From Lunularia cruciata (taxonomy: Eukaryota; Streptophyta; Marchantiopsida; Lunulariales; Lunulariaceae), in assembly GCA_948567375.1 (NCBI GenBank), contig OX419758.1, positions 2,919,001 through 2,983,000 on the forward strand: 64,000 bases of DNA, written 5' to 3'. The notes under the pieces are model-generated. The model saw only the letters and a list, made by a program, of their open reading frames with translations. It was not told the origin of the DNA and searched no databases. The stretch's first letter is position 1. Each line of letters begins with the position of its first letter. Below are positions 1-12,649 of the stretch, one piece after another. A program made the position numbers and the translations under genes.

Positions 1-2560
1 GTACATAGTAATCTGTTACTCATGTTTGATATTTATCAATAATCTTTTAGCTTATTGTCATCCTAACTTGTTACGTAATCATGGTGCTTCTTCTCCCTTT
101 TCATCTTAAGGAGATCATATATATCCTCATTTTCCAAAGTCAATTTGTAAATTAGGTTCGCATCCATACACTATTGCTCTCAACTTCTACTATGTTTGAT
201 ACAAGAACTGCATTCAAATATCCAGTCGGAAGATGTACGAATTATAAAAGCATTCGATAAAATATCACCTAGTGTGAGTGCTTAAATTGTAAAATCTACT
301 AATTGTAAGAACATTCGGTAAAATATCACCTAGTGTGAATGCTTAAGTCATAAGATTTACTAATTACAAGAGCATTCGATAAAATATCACCTAGTGTAGA
401 TGAAAAACCTCCTTATTGTATTTAAGTTATCCAACTTATACAAATCGAAATTTTATTAATGATAAGAGCATTCGATAAAATATCACCTGGTGTAGATAGT
501 AAAACTTCCTTATTGTATTTAAGATATCCAACTTATACAAGTCAAAATTGTATTAATTCTAAGAGTATGCGGTAAAATTCCATCTAATGTGAGTGCTTTC
601 CTATGGAATATGGAACAAGGTGAATGCCCTCCTGTGGATTACACCCGTCAGTGAGCAATGAGCCCGTCTATAGAGCAATGAAAAGACAACAGACTAAGTC
701 GATTGGTATATAACTGGTATATGCTCTAGATTACATTCAACAGTTATTTTAAATACTAAAACTCGTATGAAAATAGGTGCCAAATTCAAGATGAAACCTC
801 ATATTACCATGATATCACAAGAACTTTAGATACCAAGAGGTCTGACGTACCAAATTAACCTCTTATAACCAAAGCTAATATGCTGCAATTCGAAATACGC
901 CTTTAAGAGAGGGTAATTTATAGGCACATCCAAGACCAAGACATATATTTCTACTATTCATAAACCATATTAATTTTAGATATAGAACTTTCTAAAATTT
1001 TAAATAAAGAATTTTGAGATAATTCCAGAATTATCTAGGATTTCCAGAAAGCATTTTGTAATTATCAACAAAAATGATTACTTCCATTGGAATCTAGACG
1101 CAGTATGGTTCTCTTTATGATAGAACTATAAGGAAGACAGGATTTATTTGAATTCTTGATGGGTATTCTCCATTCACTAATATAAATAATAAAAGATCCT
1201 GCTCAAATTCATGTATGAGGGCATTTCCTATCAATTACCATTTACAAGACATTATGAAATTCAAATATTCAACCCGCACACATTTCCTTTCCAAAAGAAG
1301 CCAATAATCCAATTACTACACCTACATTTATTATAGAAAATTAACTTGTTTTAGTAGGATTGGCAGCTAATTGAGATCTTACTTCGCTCTCATGACATTA
1401 TGTGCTAACTATTCAGTGCTGATACTAAACACTTAGTCTTCTATATTAGAATAGTGTGAGATATTTGTGTATATATGATAATACACATTTTTGTATTATA
1501 TGATAAGAGAAATAATTTTGACTTAGTCATTGCAAATATCCAATGAGATGAATAATATTACGGAATAATTATATATCATATTTTATATTATGTGCTTAAA
1601 TTTTATTCTTAGTTTTTAACCGAATCCAGGTAGGAAATGCCTCAAATGAAAGATCTCAATCGCTATTTTTGTGATTCTGATATAGTATTTCTTACTTACC
1701 CTGAACCCTAAATTTATCTTTTTATTCCAATATTATAAACCGGACAGGACTTCCTTTGCATATTCATTCAACCTAGGTTGCGAAGCCACGTCCATCAGCA
1801 TCAGCTGGTATGTCTTTATTAGCTTATAGCTAATCCACGCATGAGTACTTTTATCTCTTTATTGAATTGATAATACCATAAATATTTTTTTTAACAATTC
1901 GAAATAAATTACATACATTTCATAAAAATTCTACTCTTAGTGATCCATACAAAAAATGATATCAATATTATATTTCATAGAAATTAAGTTGAAAAGAATA
2001 GGAGTTATCAATGCAATATTTAGATAATCATAGATACAACCTGTATCTCTGATTAGCAAATGATAAACAACAACAAATATCAACTAAGTTCTAACCTTTC
2101 CGCATAATTTTAAGTGGGTTAGAGATCATTTTAGTTTCAAGTTTGGCTATAGTCTCTATTAACTTAACAGCTTTAGTTAGTATCCACTTTCAATTCAATC
2201 CTTGTATTCTTGCATAATAGAAACAATCAAAAGATTAGAAGCTCGTCAAGAAATAAAAAATATATATTAAGGTTGATAATAGTATTAAGGATGATAAAAT
2301 TGTATTATTACTACTACCTCGTTAATTGTTGAATTTATTTTTCCTACTTCCTTCTATTTAACAGTCTTGGAATGAGGAAAACTAGAGGAAAACTCTCCAG
2401 GCTTGATGCTAAGAGACTCCATATGAAAGATTTCTTGTCAATATTTAATTGTAAATCATAAATTATATTTGTATAAGAACTGTAAAACATGTGGATTTGT
2501 AATAATATTTTAATAACTAAAGTCGTTCCATAAAATCTACATTTACATGTTTATACGTCA
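1..2560. repeat. AT-rich repeat R, copy 1
   Basis: No reading frame of note. The stretch aligns by eye almost end to end with 18305-20830, sharing for instance 'cttcttctccctttt', 'caagaggtctgacgtacc' and 'ggaatgaggaaaactagagg'. A more diverged partial copy is at 21965-22850. The left edge lies outside the window. The last 120 bases ('tactccccctgaatagttag') are missing from copy 2 but have a counterpart in copy 3 near 22.74 kb. R is AT-rich and unclassified; it may be a decayed retroelement. Confidence 0.8.
240..600. repeat. Direct repeat block in R (61- and 97-bp periods)
   Basis: A core 'gcattcgataaaatatcacc' and relatives recurs five times, with unit starts at about 240, 301, 362, 458 and 555. 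The first two steps are 61 bp. The next two are 96-97 bp and carry an extra 'ctccttattgtatttaag' segment. The same block, less regular, is in R copy 2 (18.67-18.97 kb), and a single related unit is near 53.37 kb. Confidence 0.75.
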
Positions 2561-2639
2561 ATAATTTTACATACTCCCCCTGAATAGTTAGTGTTTTTTT
2601 AACAAGCACATTAAACCATTTATAAGAGAAGACATTCGT

Positions 2640-3200
2640 ATTGTTACCATGTTGTTTTCTTATTTGCATGTTGCAAACTTTGCGCAGTTTCACTGTCGGA
2701 GATGTACGTTGGTGTAGCCCGTGATTCATCATACAATTCGATTTTCCATTTCGCAAGTTCTACCATGGTGTCTCCAACCCCTTGATGGCCAATTCTACAG
2801 GGTAGAACAGAGCACTTTGCTACGAGAAATTGATGCTCTGTCAATCATCGGAATCACCGAAGGGCTTTAGCAAGCTTCCGAGCCAAATGTGTCCTAGTTG
2901 TAGATATAAAAAGGATTTCCAGAGGGCGTTAGTTCAAAATTTGTTACAATCGCGTCTTGCTCTCAACCATAATATGTCAGGGTACTCTCAGGCCAGTTGA
3001 AAACAAGCGCAGAACCTAAATCTTGTCGTTACAAGTCTTACATAGAACTCTCATCTTAGCTGGACTCCAATTCGTCTTGTAATGACAAGATTTAGGTTCT
3101 GCGCACCAACTCCAATTCGTCTTGGAAGCTATAAGGGAAGAACGATTTCTAGACAGCTCTCATGGATTCAGACCGGATAGATTATGTCGCTCTGCGTGTC
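2640..3200 (-). other. 3' flank of kinase copy A
   Basis: This stretch matches the DNA just downstream of the intact kinase gene (6.84-7.32 kb), for instance around 'gttacaatcgc' and 'ttgaaaacaagc'. A 66-codon minus-strand frame (2644-2844) has a loose Cys/His/Asp match ('KCSVLPCRIGH') to the frame at 6840-7142. It contains the inverted repeat described separately. Confidence 0.5.
3007..3104. repeat. Inverted repeat, 29-bp arms
   Basis: Left arm 3007-3035 and right arm 3076-3104 are reverse complements with one mismatch (28 of 29 pairs), separated by 40 bases. A direct repeat 'actccaattcgtcttg' sits at 3064-3079 and again at about 3108-3123. The matching position in the intact copy (about 7.26 kb) has only the left-arm-like sequence, so this fold-back seems to have arisen locally in copy A. 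Confidence 0.85.
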
Positions 3201-4900
3201 GGATACCACTGCCTCCAACATTTGTATTAACAAATCTCATAATGTTTTGTCAGTGCGGTAAACCGCTGGATTGCACAGACAAAATGCATCTTGCCCTGAC
3301 GTTTCTCGTCAGGTTGTTTGATTCCTTGGAGATCTGTAACCATGAGCAGACCTGCTGATATGTGGCATGTCCAATCTGCAAACGCCTGCAAAGTGGCGGA
3401 ATATTCTTCATGTTAGAGTAATCGCAGTTGTTGGCGAATCGAATCCACTCTCCTTATAACAACTTCTCCATTGTGTAATATTTGTCTCCCAATGCCAGCG
3501 ATGATACGTTCGTGCACTGCTGTTCCATCACTACCTGTACATGTTTTGGTGCTGCAAACAAATTTGGTAATTTAAGACAGTAAAATCTAAGGTCGTCGGA
3601 TTACAAATTCCATTTTCAGTTTTGTACCAGTCTTCGCGTTTAGATGCACATGCTGCTTCGGTTGAGACGATTCATATTTAGCTTCGGCAGAAGTACCAAA
3701 TGAAATGTACGCCGACCGCGCTGTTTTGCAGTGACGCGTTACAACCGCTTCAAGGAATCGTTCTAGGTGATCAATAGTATGATGAGTATGTGGAGTATGT
3801 ATGCAAACTCTTAGCGTTGGTTGAAATGCTGGGCCATATACTGTGCTACAGTTTGAATTCCGTCTGATTGACGTAGGATCCCGTCGCACGTCGTAGTACC
3901 CTCGCCGTGTTCCCAACCTAAATCTACAAGTCCTTGACAACGACGTCTTGATACTCTTGATACTTGATACTATCAAGACATCTATCAGCACCTCTAACAT
4001 GCTCCGACGTTACACGCGTATCCATGCCATGATGGATCATGGAGCCAACACATATATACTGGACTGTTGTGCAAATGCATACGAGTTCCAATTACAAAGA
4101 AGACATACGAATTCCAGTTACAAAGCCAAACATTCGTAGACAGATCGATCATACCTCAAGAAAACTGACATTCCTAAGATCAAACGTATGGATCCAGTCA
4201 CAATCCAGACAGATCTAATATTAGACTGTTGAAATACGTGATTTACTGTAGCTCGAGTATTGATGCGAATGCAGGCAAGAGGAATGGATCCTTCCACCTG
4301 AATGCTCGTTGTGAGGAAAAGTGCTACACCTAACCAAAAAGCATTGAGACCGAATAAAATATGTTTGAGTATCTGTAAAATCTCGCAGGATCAGTTTCTT
4401 CATCCGGACATATCCACTTCAGACTGATGTAATACGTCTAATACGGTTTTTGCCCAGGTTGCGCAGTTCCTGCTTCCTCCTTCCATTTACTCGCTTCAAG
4501 CTTCCATTCTCGTGCGCCGTTGGTTTTCGATTTTCTCAGATGCAATTTAATTCCGCTGAACGTGCTATTCACAGTTGATGCCGCTGATTTGTGGCAAGAT
4601 TCTGCAAATCCCGACGGTCTTGACCTAGTCTCATTAGAAGAGGAGCTAAGACTCGACGAAGTCCTTATCCACCTCTTTCGGTCGTCCTCGCTCAGTGCCA
4701 TGGACGTCTTAGACGGCATGCTTGCAATTGGTCGCATGTCAAAGTTTGCTTCCCACAGATTTTCAAGTTGCTCCACCCGTCAAGGGATAGCTTGACTTGC
4801 CTGTTCTTCAAATCTCCGTTGGTTGTAGATGTAGAGCCCCTTCCATGAGATCCCTCGCTTCTAGTTCACAGGTGTGTAGATCGAGAGGCCATCGTGGCTT
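3200..4900 (-). pseudogene. vWFA-alpha-kinase pseudogene, copy A
   Basis: A broken copy of the kinase gene at 7326-10516. Bases 3210-3560 match kinase exon 5 (stretches such as 'cagttgttggcgaatcgaatcc'), 3820-3990 match exon 4, and 4440-4900 match exon 1 (coiled-coil and 'SEDDRKRW' region). Exons 2 and 3, which hold most of the vWFA domain and the start of the kinase domain, are absent, so this copy is internally deleted. The exon 5 and exon 4 equivalents no longer share an open frame. Its nucleotide match to the intact copy is still obvious by eye, so the decay is not extreme. It should encode no working kinase; transcription cannot be judged. Confidence 0.8.
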
Positions 4901-6720
4901 GGTGAATTGTGGATGGTTACAAGTCTTCACCGTTGTGATCTCCAGCTGCTTCGCCTTTGAAGTGATTCCGATAGTTTCAGACTGATGCAAGTATTGATAT
5001 TGCCCCTTGTCCATCATCAATCCATCGATATCTGAAGTTCATCTTCAGAACAGCTTTCGTTCTTAGGTTTAGTTTAGGGTTTTCTTGTTTGTTATCTAAT
5101 TTAAGTTCAACAAACTAATGTACGTGATTTTGTACTCGTTCCGGTTATTGAGTAAAGATAGGTTCCTAAAGTCTATACAACAAATTAACAAATCGCCGTT
5201 AAAGCTTCCAGTCAACGCAGACAAAAACGAAATCGAGTGCAATACACAAGCCTCCTATCGAGATGAAGCTAGTGAAGCTCTAGCTATCCATAAGAACCCA
5301 TAACGAGCAGCCTACTAGAATCCAAGAAGCAAGCTGAGAATTACGTACGTGTGAGATAGTTTGAAGGAGTTTAATTATATTGCTAGGGTTGTTCAAGCAT
5401 TATGCTCAAGGAGTAATTCTAGTTCTTCTATTGGGACTCTCCCAGGCAGAAGGCGCGGTAGGGAACAGTAAAGACATCTATTGATTCTTCAATAACTGCT
5501 TGTAACTGGAATTGATGCAGCGAACTGTACGAAAGCAGATCTCTTGCATCATATTTTGCTTCCAATACTCCATCCATGTACAGCATTCTTCAATCGATAG
5601 TATGCAATAGTGCAGAATGCTCCAGAATTCAGACTTGCCGTGCCATATAGCTAGCGCAATATTTCTTTTCCGATACAAGCCCAACCCCCGTAATGTCTCA
5701 CGGAATTTAAATGTGTCCTACCGGTTTGACATCATGTTGCAGTGAAATTAACGAAAGTGAAGGAGGATATGTACCTCACTAGAGATCGATGGAGCCAAAT
5801 TCTCTGCTAGCTACAGCAATTCATCAGCAAGTTACTGGTGTTATAGCAAAAACCCAACGGATCCATTCATGTACATAATTCAAGCATCCGGATCTTTCTT
5901 AAACTTTTGATTAGATTAGCCGACGCGTGGTGAACGCCAGGCACCACGGACGCTCCGTTAAAATTCGCAGGGATTATAGTGACGCAATATTGCAGGTCGT
6001 GATTCGCCATGTTCGCCACGCAACATATGTATTTCTTGGAGTCGCGTTCCTTCTGCTGTTGCAGCAGAAATCATTCGAAGCGGTGTAGTGATTAGATTTA
6101 AAAGTGGTGCGTACTATGTGCGGTCTGGCTACGGATGACGAAATTTAACGGCGGCAAAAGGCCCGCTCTCGCTTTAATAGATGGTTCGCAAAAATTAACG
6201 GCTTTACTTCCAACAGCTCGTGTTTTATTTCTTTCCCCAACTTCAAGTCCACTAATAATTGTGGTCCAGCAAGCGGCAGCTGAAATTGTAACCAACCTCG
6301 TCAAGCCTCAAGATTCCTGTGATGATCTTCCTCATCTTATATGGTCAGGTTTCTACACTGTCTATAAGATCTACGCCCATAAATTCTTAGCAATGCCCTA
6401 CCTAATCCACGCGAAAGAATAGGAATCAGTAGACAATTTTCTCGTTGATGCTCTTGGTTATCTGCCAGATTACAAGACTACAAGATTTTCCACAAGGTTT
6501 CTCTAGATATGAAGTCTTTTCAACATCTACCGTTAAACGCAGAAAGTATATCCTCACCTGTTCTTCGTCCAGACTAAGTGAATTAACTCCATTGTCTTTT
6601 CTACTAAATCATTGCACCGATCATTTTGTTTATTTTTTCTACGTGTCTACCAAAGGGAACTTTTTTTCCGTCTGTCCAACGAGTCTTGCATTCTGATTAA
6701 AAATGCATTTAGCTCTAGAC
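4900..6720. other. 5' flank of kinase copy A
   Basis: No convincing gene. The stretch matches the upstream flank of the intact kinase gene (10.5-11.9 kb). For example, 'gaaatttaacggcggcaa' at 6.14 kb matches 11.65 kb, and 'ctctagctat' with its surroundings at 5.28 kb matches 10.9 kb. The frame at 6135-6422 and other short frames here have no counterpart in the sister copies and look fortuitous. Confidence 0.55.
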
Positions 6721-6839
6721 CCTGGTCCTAATTTTGTTGGAAATCTCCTACCGGTACTGGTGCTTTTAGGGGTTGGCAACGCTGTTCGTTAATCAATCAT
6801 CCACAAGTTGTCTGGAATTTGTAATGATGCCCGACTCCT

Positions 6840-7142
6840 TCAGTAAGTACAATGTGCACAAGAAGTCCAATCTTTAGCGTGCACAACCAGGAACTGTAGT
6901 AAAGTTTGCCAACAGACGCCCTTAGCAATATTGACTTCCTCAAGTTCACGACCGCAGTTCACTACGTGCTTGTAACCAGGCTCATCAGTACAGAATTCGA
7001 CTTCACTTGCTAAATTCATACGAGTGTGAGTCTCGAAATCCTTCAATTCTAACCGATGGGCGATTTCACAACAAGCTACAACAAGACACTTGCTACGGCC
7101 GTTTGGTGCTCTGTAAATACATATGAATCGCAGAAAGTACAA
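6840..7142 (-). CDS. Hypothetical 100-codon Cys-rich frame downstream of the kinase
   Basis: Not recognised. The minus-strand frame codes for about 100 residues with scattered cysteines ('KCLVVACCEIAH' near the start, 'FCTDEPG' in the middle, 'CAHC' at the end). It lies 184 bp beyond the kinase stop codon in the same orientation. A weakly similar frame is at 2644-2844 in decayed copy A ('KCSVLPCRIGH'), which hints that this segment was once conserved with the locus. It could be a separate small gene, an alternative 3' exon or UTR of the kinase, or chance. No signal peptide or known domain is visible. Confidence 0.25.
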   Translation of the reverse strand: MYFLRFICIYRAPNGRSKCLVVACCEIAHRLELKDFETHTRMNLASEVEFCTDEPGYKHVVNCGRELEEVNIAKGVCWQTLLQFLVVHAKDWTSCAHCTY

Positions 7143-7325
7143 GATCCCAGGTCTTGTACTACAGTTGTTTCAATATAGAAAAGAAGTTCACGAGTGGCTT
7201 CAACTCAGAAATGTTACAATCGCCAAATTTCAATCACACTAAAGGATCTCAGAACCGGTTGAAGACAAGCCGACGACCTGAATCTCGTCTAGAAAAGTTT
7301 CAAAAATCTGATAATAGGTGCCGAA

Positions 7326-10300
7326 TTAGAGTACCTTGGTGCCCCGGTAGATACGGCCAGCAGCGCCAGCTGATAATCCCAAGTGCAGGCAAACATCGTT
7401 GCACTTGTGACTGTCCAAGAATAGTCGGAAGCCAGAACTACCAAGGTTAGTTTCAGCAAACCTCATGAGGTTTTCGTCGCTGGTGTGGATCGCTGGATCG
7501 CATAGACAAAAGACATGTTGCCCTGGGCGTTCCTCGTCAGGTTGTTTGACTCCTTGGAGATCTGTAACCATGAGCAGACCTCGTGATATGTGGTATGTCC
7601 AATGTGTAAACGCCTGCAAAGTTGCCGCATAATCCTTCATATTAACGTAATCGCAGTTGTTGGAGAATCGAATCCACTCTCCTTCTAAGAACTTCTCCAT
7701 TGTGAAATATCTGTCCCCAACTTCCAACAATGATACACTCGTGAACTGCACTTTCATAACTCCTCGTAGATGTTCGGTACTGCAAACAAGTACTGAGTAT
7801 TGAAGTTAGTAAAGTCTACATGAGTCGAGTCAAATTTTCATGCTCGACCAACATTCGTGGTTACATCCTTACGCTACTTCGGTTGAGACTAATCATGTTT
7901 ACCTACGGCAGAAGAATCAAATAATGTGTGTGCACTGCACTGTTGCACACTGACGCGATAAGACCACTTCAAGGAACCGTGATAAGTAATCAATATCATG
8001 ACCAGACGTAGATCATGTATGCAAACTCGTTACCTTTGGTTGAAATGCTCGGCCATAAACTGTGCTACAGTTTGAACTTCCATCTGATTGACGTAGGATT
8101 CCTTCGCATGAATTGCCCTCGCTGACTTCCCAAAACGAATCTTGAAACGCTTGACAACTCGCAAACTGAAGCTGTGTATCAAGACGTCAATCAATACCGC
8201 TCACACGTTACTACGTACGCTACACGCACTTGTAGTGGTGGGATCAACACAAATATACTGAGACTGTCGTGCGTATACATTAAAAAGGCAGACGATTTCC
8301 GAATTCAAAGGGAAGCATTCCTCGACAGATCGATCATATCTCAAGATACTGACTGACATTCCTAAGACTAACATAACGTTTTACGAGTACACATCACCAT
8401 GGAGGTGAAGCTCCTCGCTGGTTGACCAACGCCAGGTATGGCCATCGTAAGGCGCCGTCCTCACTGAAGGGATGGAGTGCAATTTTCATTTGAACATTTC
8501 CTGCCCTGGAAAGTTTCGTAGGGCAGCATTTCCGTATAGTGTCGAGGAGACTCCTCAATGAAGAAAACGGCCTGGAAGAAAACACAGAATGAGCATCAGC
8601 GAGACCAACGTCTGAGATCTCTTTCTCCGTAACGGCGATTCAAACACTCGTTCTTAGGGTAACCAGCATGTCTACATTCTGGATTCAAACGCAGAATTTG
8701 GCCCATGTGTATCCATAGGACTAAACTCACTCATGGACATATTCAACCCCTTCTTGAAACTTGATGCGACTCCACGATGGAGCTTCCTTCACCACTTTCT
8801 CCTTCACAGAGCTGCAGTGGGCTTTTCCTTCTCGTGTAAGAACACTCATTGTATTTGCTATCGTTCTGCAGGAGGCAGAAACTACTTTTTCGGGGATCTG
8901 ACTGATTTCACTCACTTGCCATTCTTCGACCCAGTTATCATCACCATCAATAGCTTTCTTGAACTCCTGAACCATTTTAAGAGTATGTTCTGTGATGTGA
9001 CAGAAGCAATACAGAGAAATTTTGCACTTTTTTCGCAATGTGTGTAAAATTTTGCGGATATCCCGACCGTGCTTGTCTCCTCCGTAGTACCAGTCGTGGC
9101 CTGCCCCAAGATCATGAAACTGCCCACCATGGCAAGGATAATCACCAATATGCACTAGCATTCGGTTCGTTGCTTCCCACCCCAAATCTGCGGCTCTTTC
9201 CAGGCCTGTAAATACATCTTCAGCATAGTCACCTCCATCTTTATTCTGAACGCTACGAAGAGCTGTGACAAACTCACTGTCAGCTCCCTTGTAGCTGCTA
9301 GTGAAGTCGCACCCAGGGCCGCCATTTGTTGGATCTCCATAGTCTGTATAAGTTGCGAGGCCAAATCGTGGCTTGCAGTGCGGGTAGGAATCATTGATAC
9401 CTGATGCCATGGCCACTATCTCATTCCTTACCATCTCCATCGATGGCTACAAAAGCACATTACAATTGCAGAATGTGAACGTTAACCCTTAGGAACCTTC
9501 TCAAGAATTTGAAGCTCAATTGAGTCCACTGCTGAAAATAATTAGCATTCCCATTCCAAATCTCGAACAGATTCGATTGGAGAAAGTCGGAACTTGTAAT
9601 CAACTAGAGTTCACAGTGAAGCAGGGAAGAGGATATCTAGAGGAGTGTTTATTCCAATCTCGTGGGATCCAGTTTCTAAACATCAGACACATCTGATATC
9701 AGAAAGTTGAACAATGTGATTTACTTTAACTAGAGTAGTGATGCAATGCAGGGGAGAGAAAGAGATCCTTCCGCCTAAAAGCTCATCATTGGATTCAAGA
9801 GAAATGCTACGTGCAAGAACATATAAAGGCACAAAACGGACAACTGGAGGAGTGTGCATACCAATCTTGCTAGATCAGTTTCTTCATTCGACACTTCCTA
9901 TTTCAGACTGTTGGAACACGTCTTTACCAATAGCTAGAGTATCGATGTGAATTTAGAGAAGAGAAAAGGATCCTCCCACCTTCATGCTCATCGTGATGTC
10001 CAAAAGAAATGCTACGTCCAATTGTTGACCTTGTTGAATCCTGTAATTTATTTCCTTCACGCGAGATTTCAAGGATGCCGCACGATCTTTCTTAATGGCC
10101 AGGTTGCGCAGTTCCTGCTTCCGTCTTGCATCAACTCGCTTCAACCTTTCATTCTCGCGCTCCAGATGTTCAATTTTATCCAATGCAATTTTAGTTCGGG
10201 TGGACATGCTATCCACTGCTGACCTCCCTGATTTGTGAGAGGATTCTGCGGATCCCGACGCTGTAGAAAAGGGGGTAGGTCTTGACGAATCCTTTTTGCA

Positions 10301-10516
10301 CTTCCTTCGTTCGTCCTCGCTCAGTGTCATGAACCTATCAGACTGGATGTTTGCTTGTCGTCTTGTTTCCAGCTGGTTATTAATTCTCAAAGCACCCAAC
10401 GCCTCCACAAGTGACTTTGACTTCGACTGCCTATTGTTCGAACCTCCGCCAGCGCTGGAGCCACTTCCATGCGATTCCTCGGTTACAGTTCGCAAAGTTG
10501 TAAATCTAGAGGCCAT
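7326..10516 (-). CDS. vWFA domain-alpha-kinase (VwkA-like atypical Ser/Thr kinase), 5 exons
   Basis: Predicted atypical protein kinase of 672 residues. Exons on the minus strand are 10516-9980, 9446-8731, 8571-8398, 8171-8034 and 7779-7326. Every junction is GT-AG and the phases 0, 2, 2, 2 agree, giving one uninterrupted frame. Residues about 105-162 form a charged coiled coil. A vWFA domain starts at 168 with D173-x-T175-x-S177, split from its next segment by intron 1; 'TYTDYGD' follows near 212. The alpha-kinase domain begins near 440 ('HPFSEDGALRW'). It has a nucleotide-binding Lys483 in 'VVKRF', Asp595 in 'DLQG', Asp616 in 'CDPAIH', a glycine loop 'TNLGSSG' (632-638), and zinc ligands His581, His646, Cys648 and Cys652 ('HKCNDVC'). 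In Dictyostelium, VwkA of the same layout acts on myosin II filament control; the substrate here is unknown. Sister copies A, C and D are broken, so this is the only intact member seen. Confidence 0.85.
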
Positions 10517-12640
10517 AGTAGCTAGGTGGATTGTGGGTAGATGCGACTTCTGTCCGTTCTTATCTCCAACTAGTTGTAGTGAGCGCTGCCGAATGTGACA
10601 GTTTCAGACTCATCTACATATTGATAATTCCCCTTCTTAATCATCGGCGCACATCTAGAGATAATCGTCTCTGCAGAATCTGCTTGAGGTTCCAGAAACT
10701 GCTTGAGGGCTTTGTATTCCTCTTGATCACCACGTAATGTGCTTGCAGCTCAATGCTTGCAGCTCAAGTCTAATGTACATAATTTATGTCTCGCTTATTG
10801 CTCGTTCCCACTATAGGGTGATCGGGCTACTACAGTAGTAATGACGGAGACACAAACTAACTCAAGTGCGGTATACAATCTTCCTACCGAGATGGAGCTA
10901 TTGAGGCTATAGCTATACATAAGGGGCCGTAAGGAGTGCCGAAAGTTTGAACTGTGGTCAGAACATTCCTAGAGTTGTTTAAGAAGTATGTACAAGGAGT
11001 TCTTCTATTTCCGCTTCCATTGGGACTCCCATCCATTCCGACGGGTGACAGTTAAGAATGCATTAATTCATTATTAAACCTCTGGTAGCTGGCGTTGATA
11101 CACCAGACTGGACAAATACAGGCCTCTTACATCACATTTTATACCCCATCCTCGAAAGAAGTACATCATTCTTCACTTCGATAACATGTGACAACCAGTA
11201 GGTGCTGGGAGCCCACTTTTACCTTGGCCTTTAAACTAGAGCGAAGTTTTCTCATCTGAATACAAACCCTATTCTCATGACGTCCCCCATAATCTAAGTG
11301 CATCTACTGCTTTCACACAAACGAAGTTAAAAGATATGTTCTTCACAGCTGATCGAATTCTCTGCTATTTCCAGCAGATTACAAGCGGAAGCCACGTACA
11401 GTGCAGTTTTCAAGTATCCACCTTAGATTGATGAACGATGTGTGCGGCATTTCATCATAGACGGTTCGCGGGGAAACGTTCATAGGAAATACCAAGCGCA
11501 CCGAATGCAGGTTGCTGACTATATATACCCAGCACGCAGGCTATGTAATTCTAAGAATCCTTTTCTCTGGTTTCCGAGGAGCGAGAACACTAATGGTAGA
11601 GCCATGAAATTGCAAATGTGGTACTGTGGTCCGGCTACCGATGACGAAATTTAACAGCGGCAACACGGACACTCCCACTTCGATATTAACTGGTGCTTTC
11701 TGGAATTGACTTTACTCCCAAGATCTAGTTGACAATCTCCATTCGTTTTCTTCCTACAGTTGGAGTTGCATCAAGCTGCATTATAGCCGACGGCTAGCTG
11801 AAACTGTATTCCACCTCACCAAGCATCAAGATTCTTGCAAATCTGGATTCGATCTGATGTTCCTTATTATCTCTCTGGGTCAGTGCCAACACTTACCTTA
11901 AAATCGACGCCCATAACACCTTGCCTTGGCAACTCAATTTACAAGGAACATGAATCAGTTCCAGGTTTCTCTTGAAAATTTTAGTTTCTCTCTCACCAGT
12001 TTCTTCGAGATGGTGCTCGTAAACTGAAATCTGAAGAGTCCTTTCGAATTTGGGATAGTCAAAATAGTTTACATATTTTCTCTCGTGACAAACAGGCCGT
12101 GGACATAAATCTCCCATGGCTAAATTTAACTCTTCGAAGTCTGGTAGTATTATTTAAAAAAAGAAGAGAAAGGCGATTTAAATAGTTCATATACCATGCA
12201 TATACTTGCAAGGATTTCACAGTTTTTCCGGTACTCATGTCTAAATTAAAAATTTTGCTATATTAGAATTATTCGGATAAATGACTAAGTGTAAAATGGT
12301 GATAACGCCTATGAACTTGATTTGGATAAATGACAGAATGTCACAATGCCGATCTGCTTATAAGACGGTCATGGTTTTGATACATCCAATTCTGGTTTAT
12401 AGCTGGCTGTGAGATAAACAATACAGAGTTCAGATACAAGTTTAATGGATTTGACATTACGATTTGACATTCTATACGCTTGAATTCTATATTGTCGATG
12501 GGTCCTAAGAAAAAGATTAACATTTTGAAATATATAAAATTTATTGGAAATTTAATATGACACTAGTTTTGGATTAAAATCTATAATCATATTATAAGTA
12601 TTAATTAATGTGGTACAATATCAATTTGTTACTTGTGTTA
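10517..12640. other. Upstream flank of the intact kinase gene
   Basis: No supported gene in about 2.1 kb. This is the putative promoter and 5' region of the minus-strand kinase, and it is duplicated in the other copies: 10.86-11.9 kb matches parts of 5.2-6.4, 15.15-15.75 and 20.9-21.6 kb, and 12.2-12.55 kb matches 16.08-16.3 and 21.6-21.95 kb. At about 12.58-12.64 kb the first bases of repeat R appear ('ggtacaatatcaatttgtta') and then stop abruptly against copy C. No clear TATA box can be assigned. Confidence 0.6.
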
Positions 12641-12649
12641 CCAAACTTT

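Noticed and set aside
240-600. CRISPR-like spaced repeats
   Set aside because: Spacing is uneven (61 then 97 bp), the 'spacers' are themselves repeated, and the host is a plant; this is an ordinary degenerate tandem block.
3587-4000. 137-codon minus-strand frame in kinase copy A
   Set aside because: It overlaps the exon 4 equivalent but in a different frame from the kinase, so it is a by-product of decay.
8733-9047. 104-codon plus-strand frame opposite the vWFA exon
   Set aside because: Antisense shadow of kinase exon 2, whose phases and motifs fit the minus strand.
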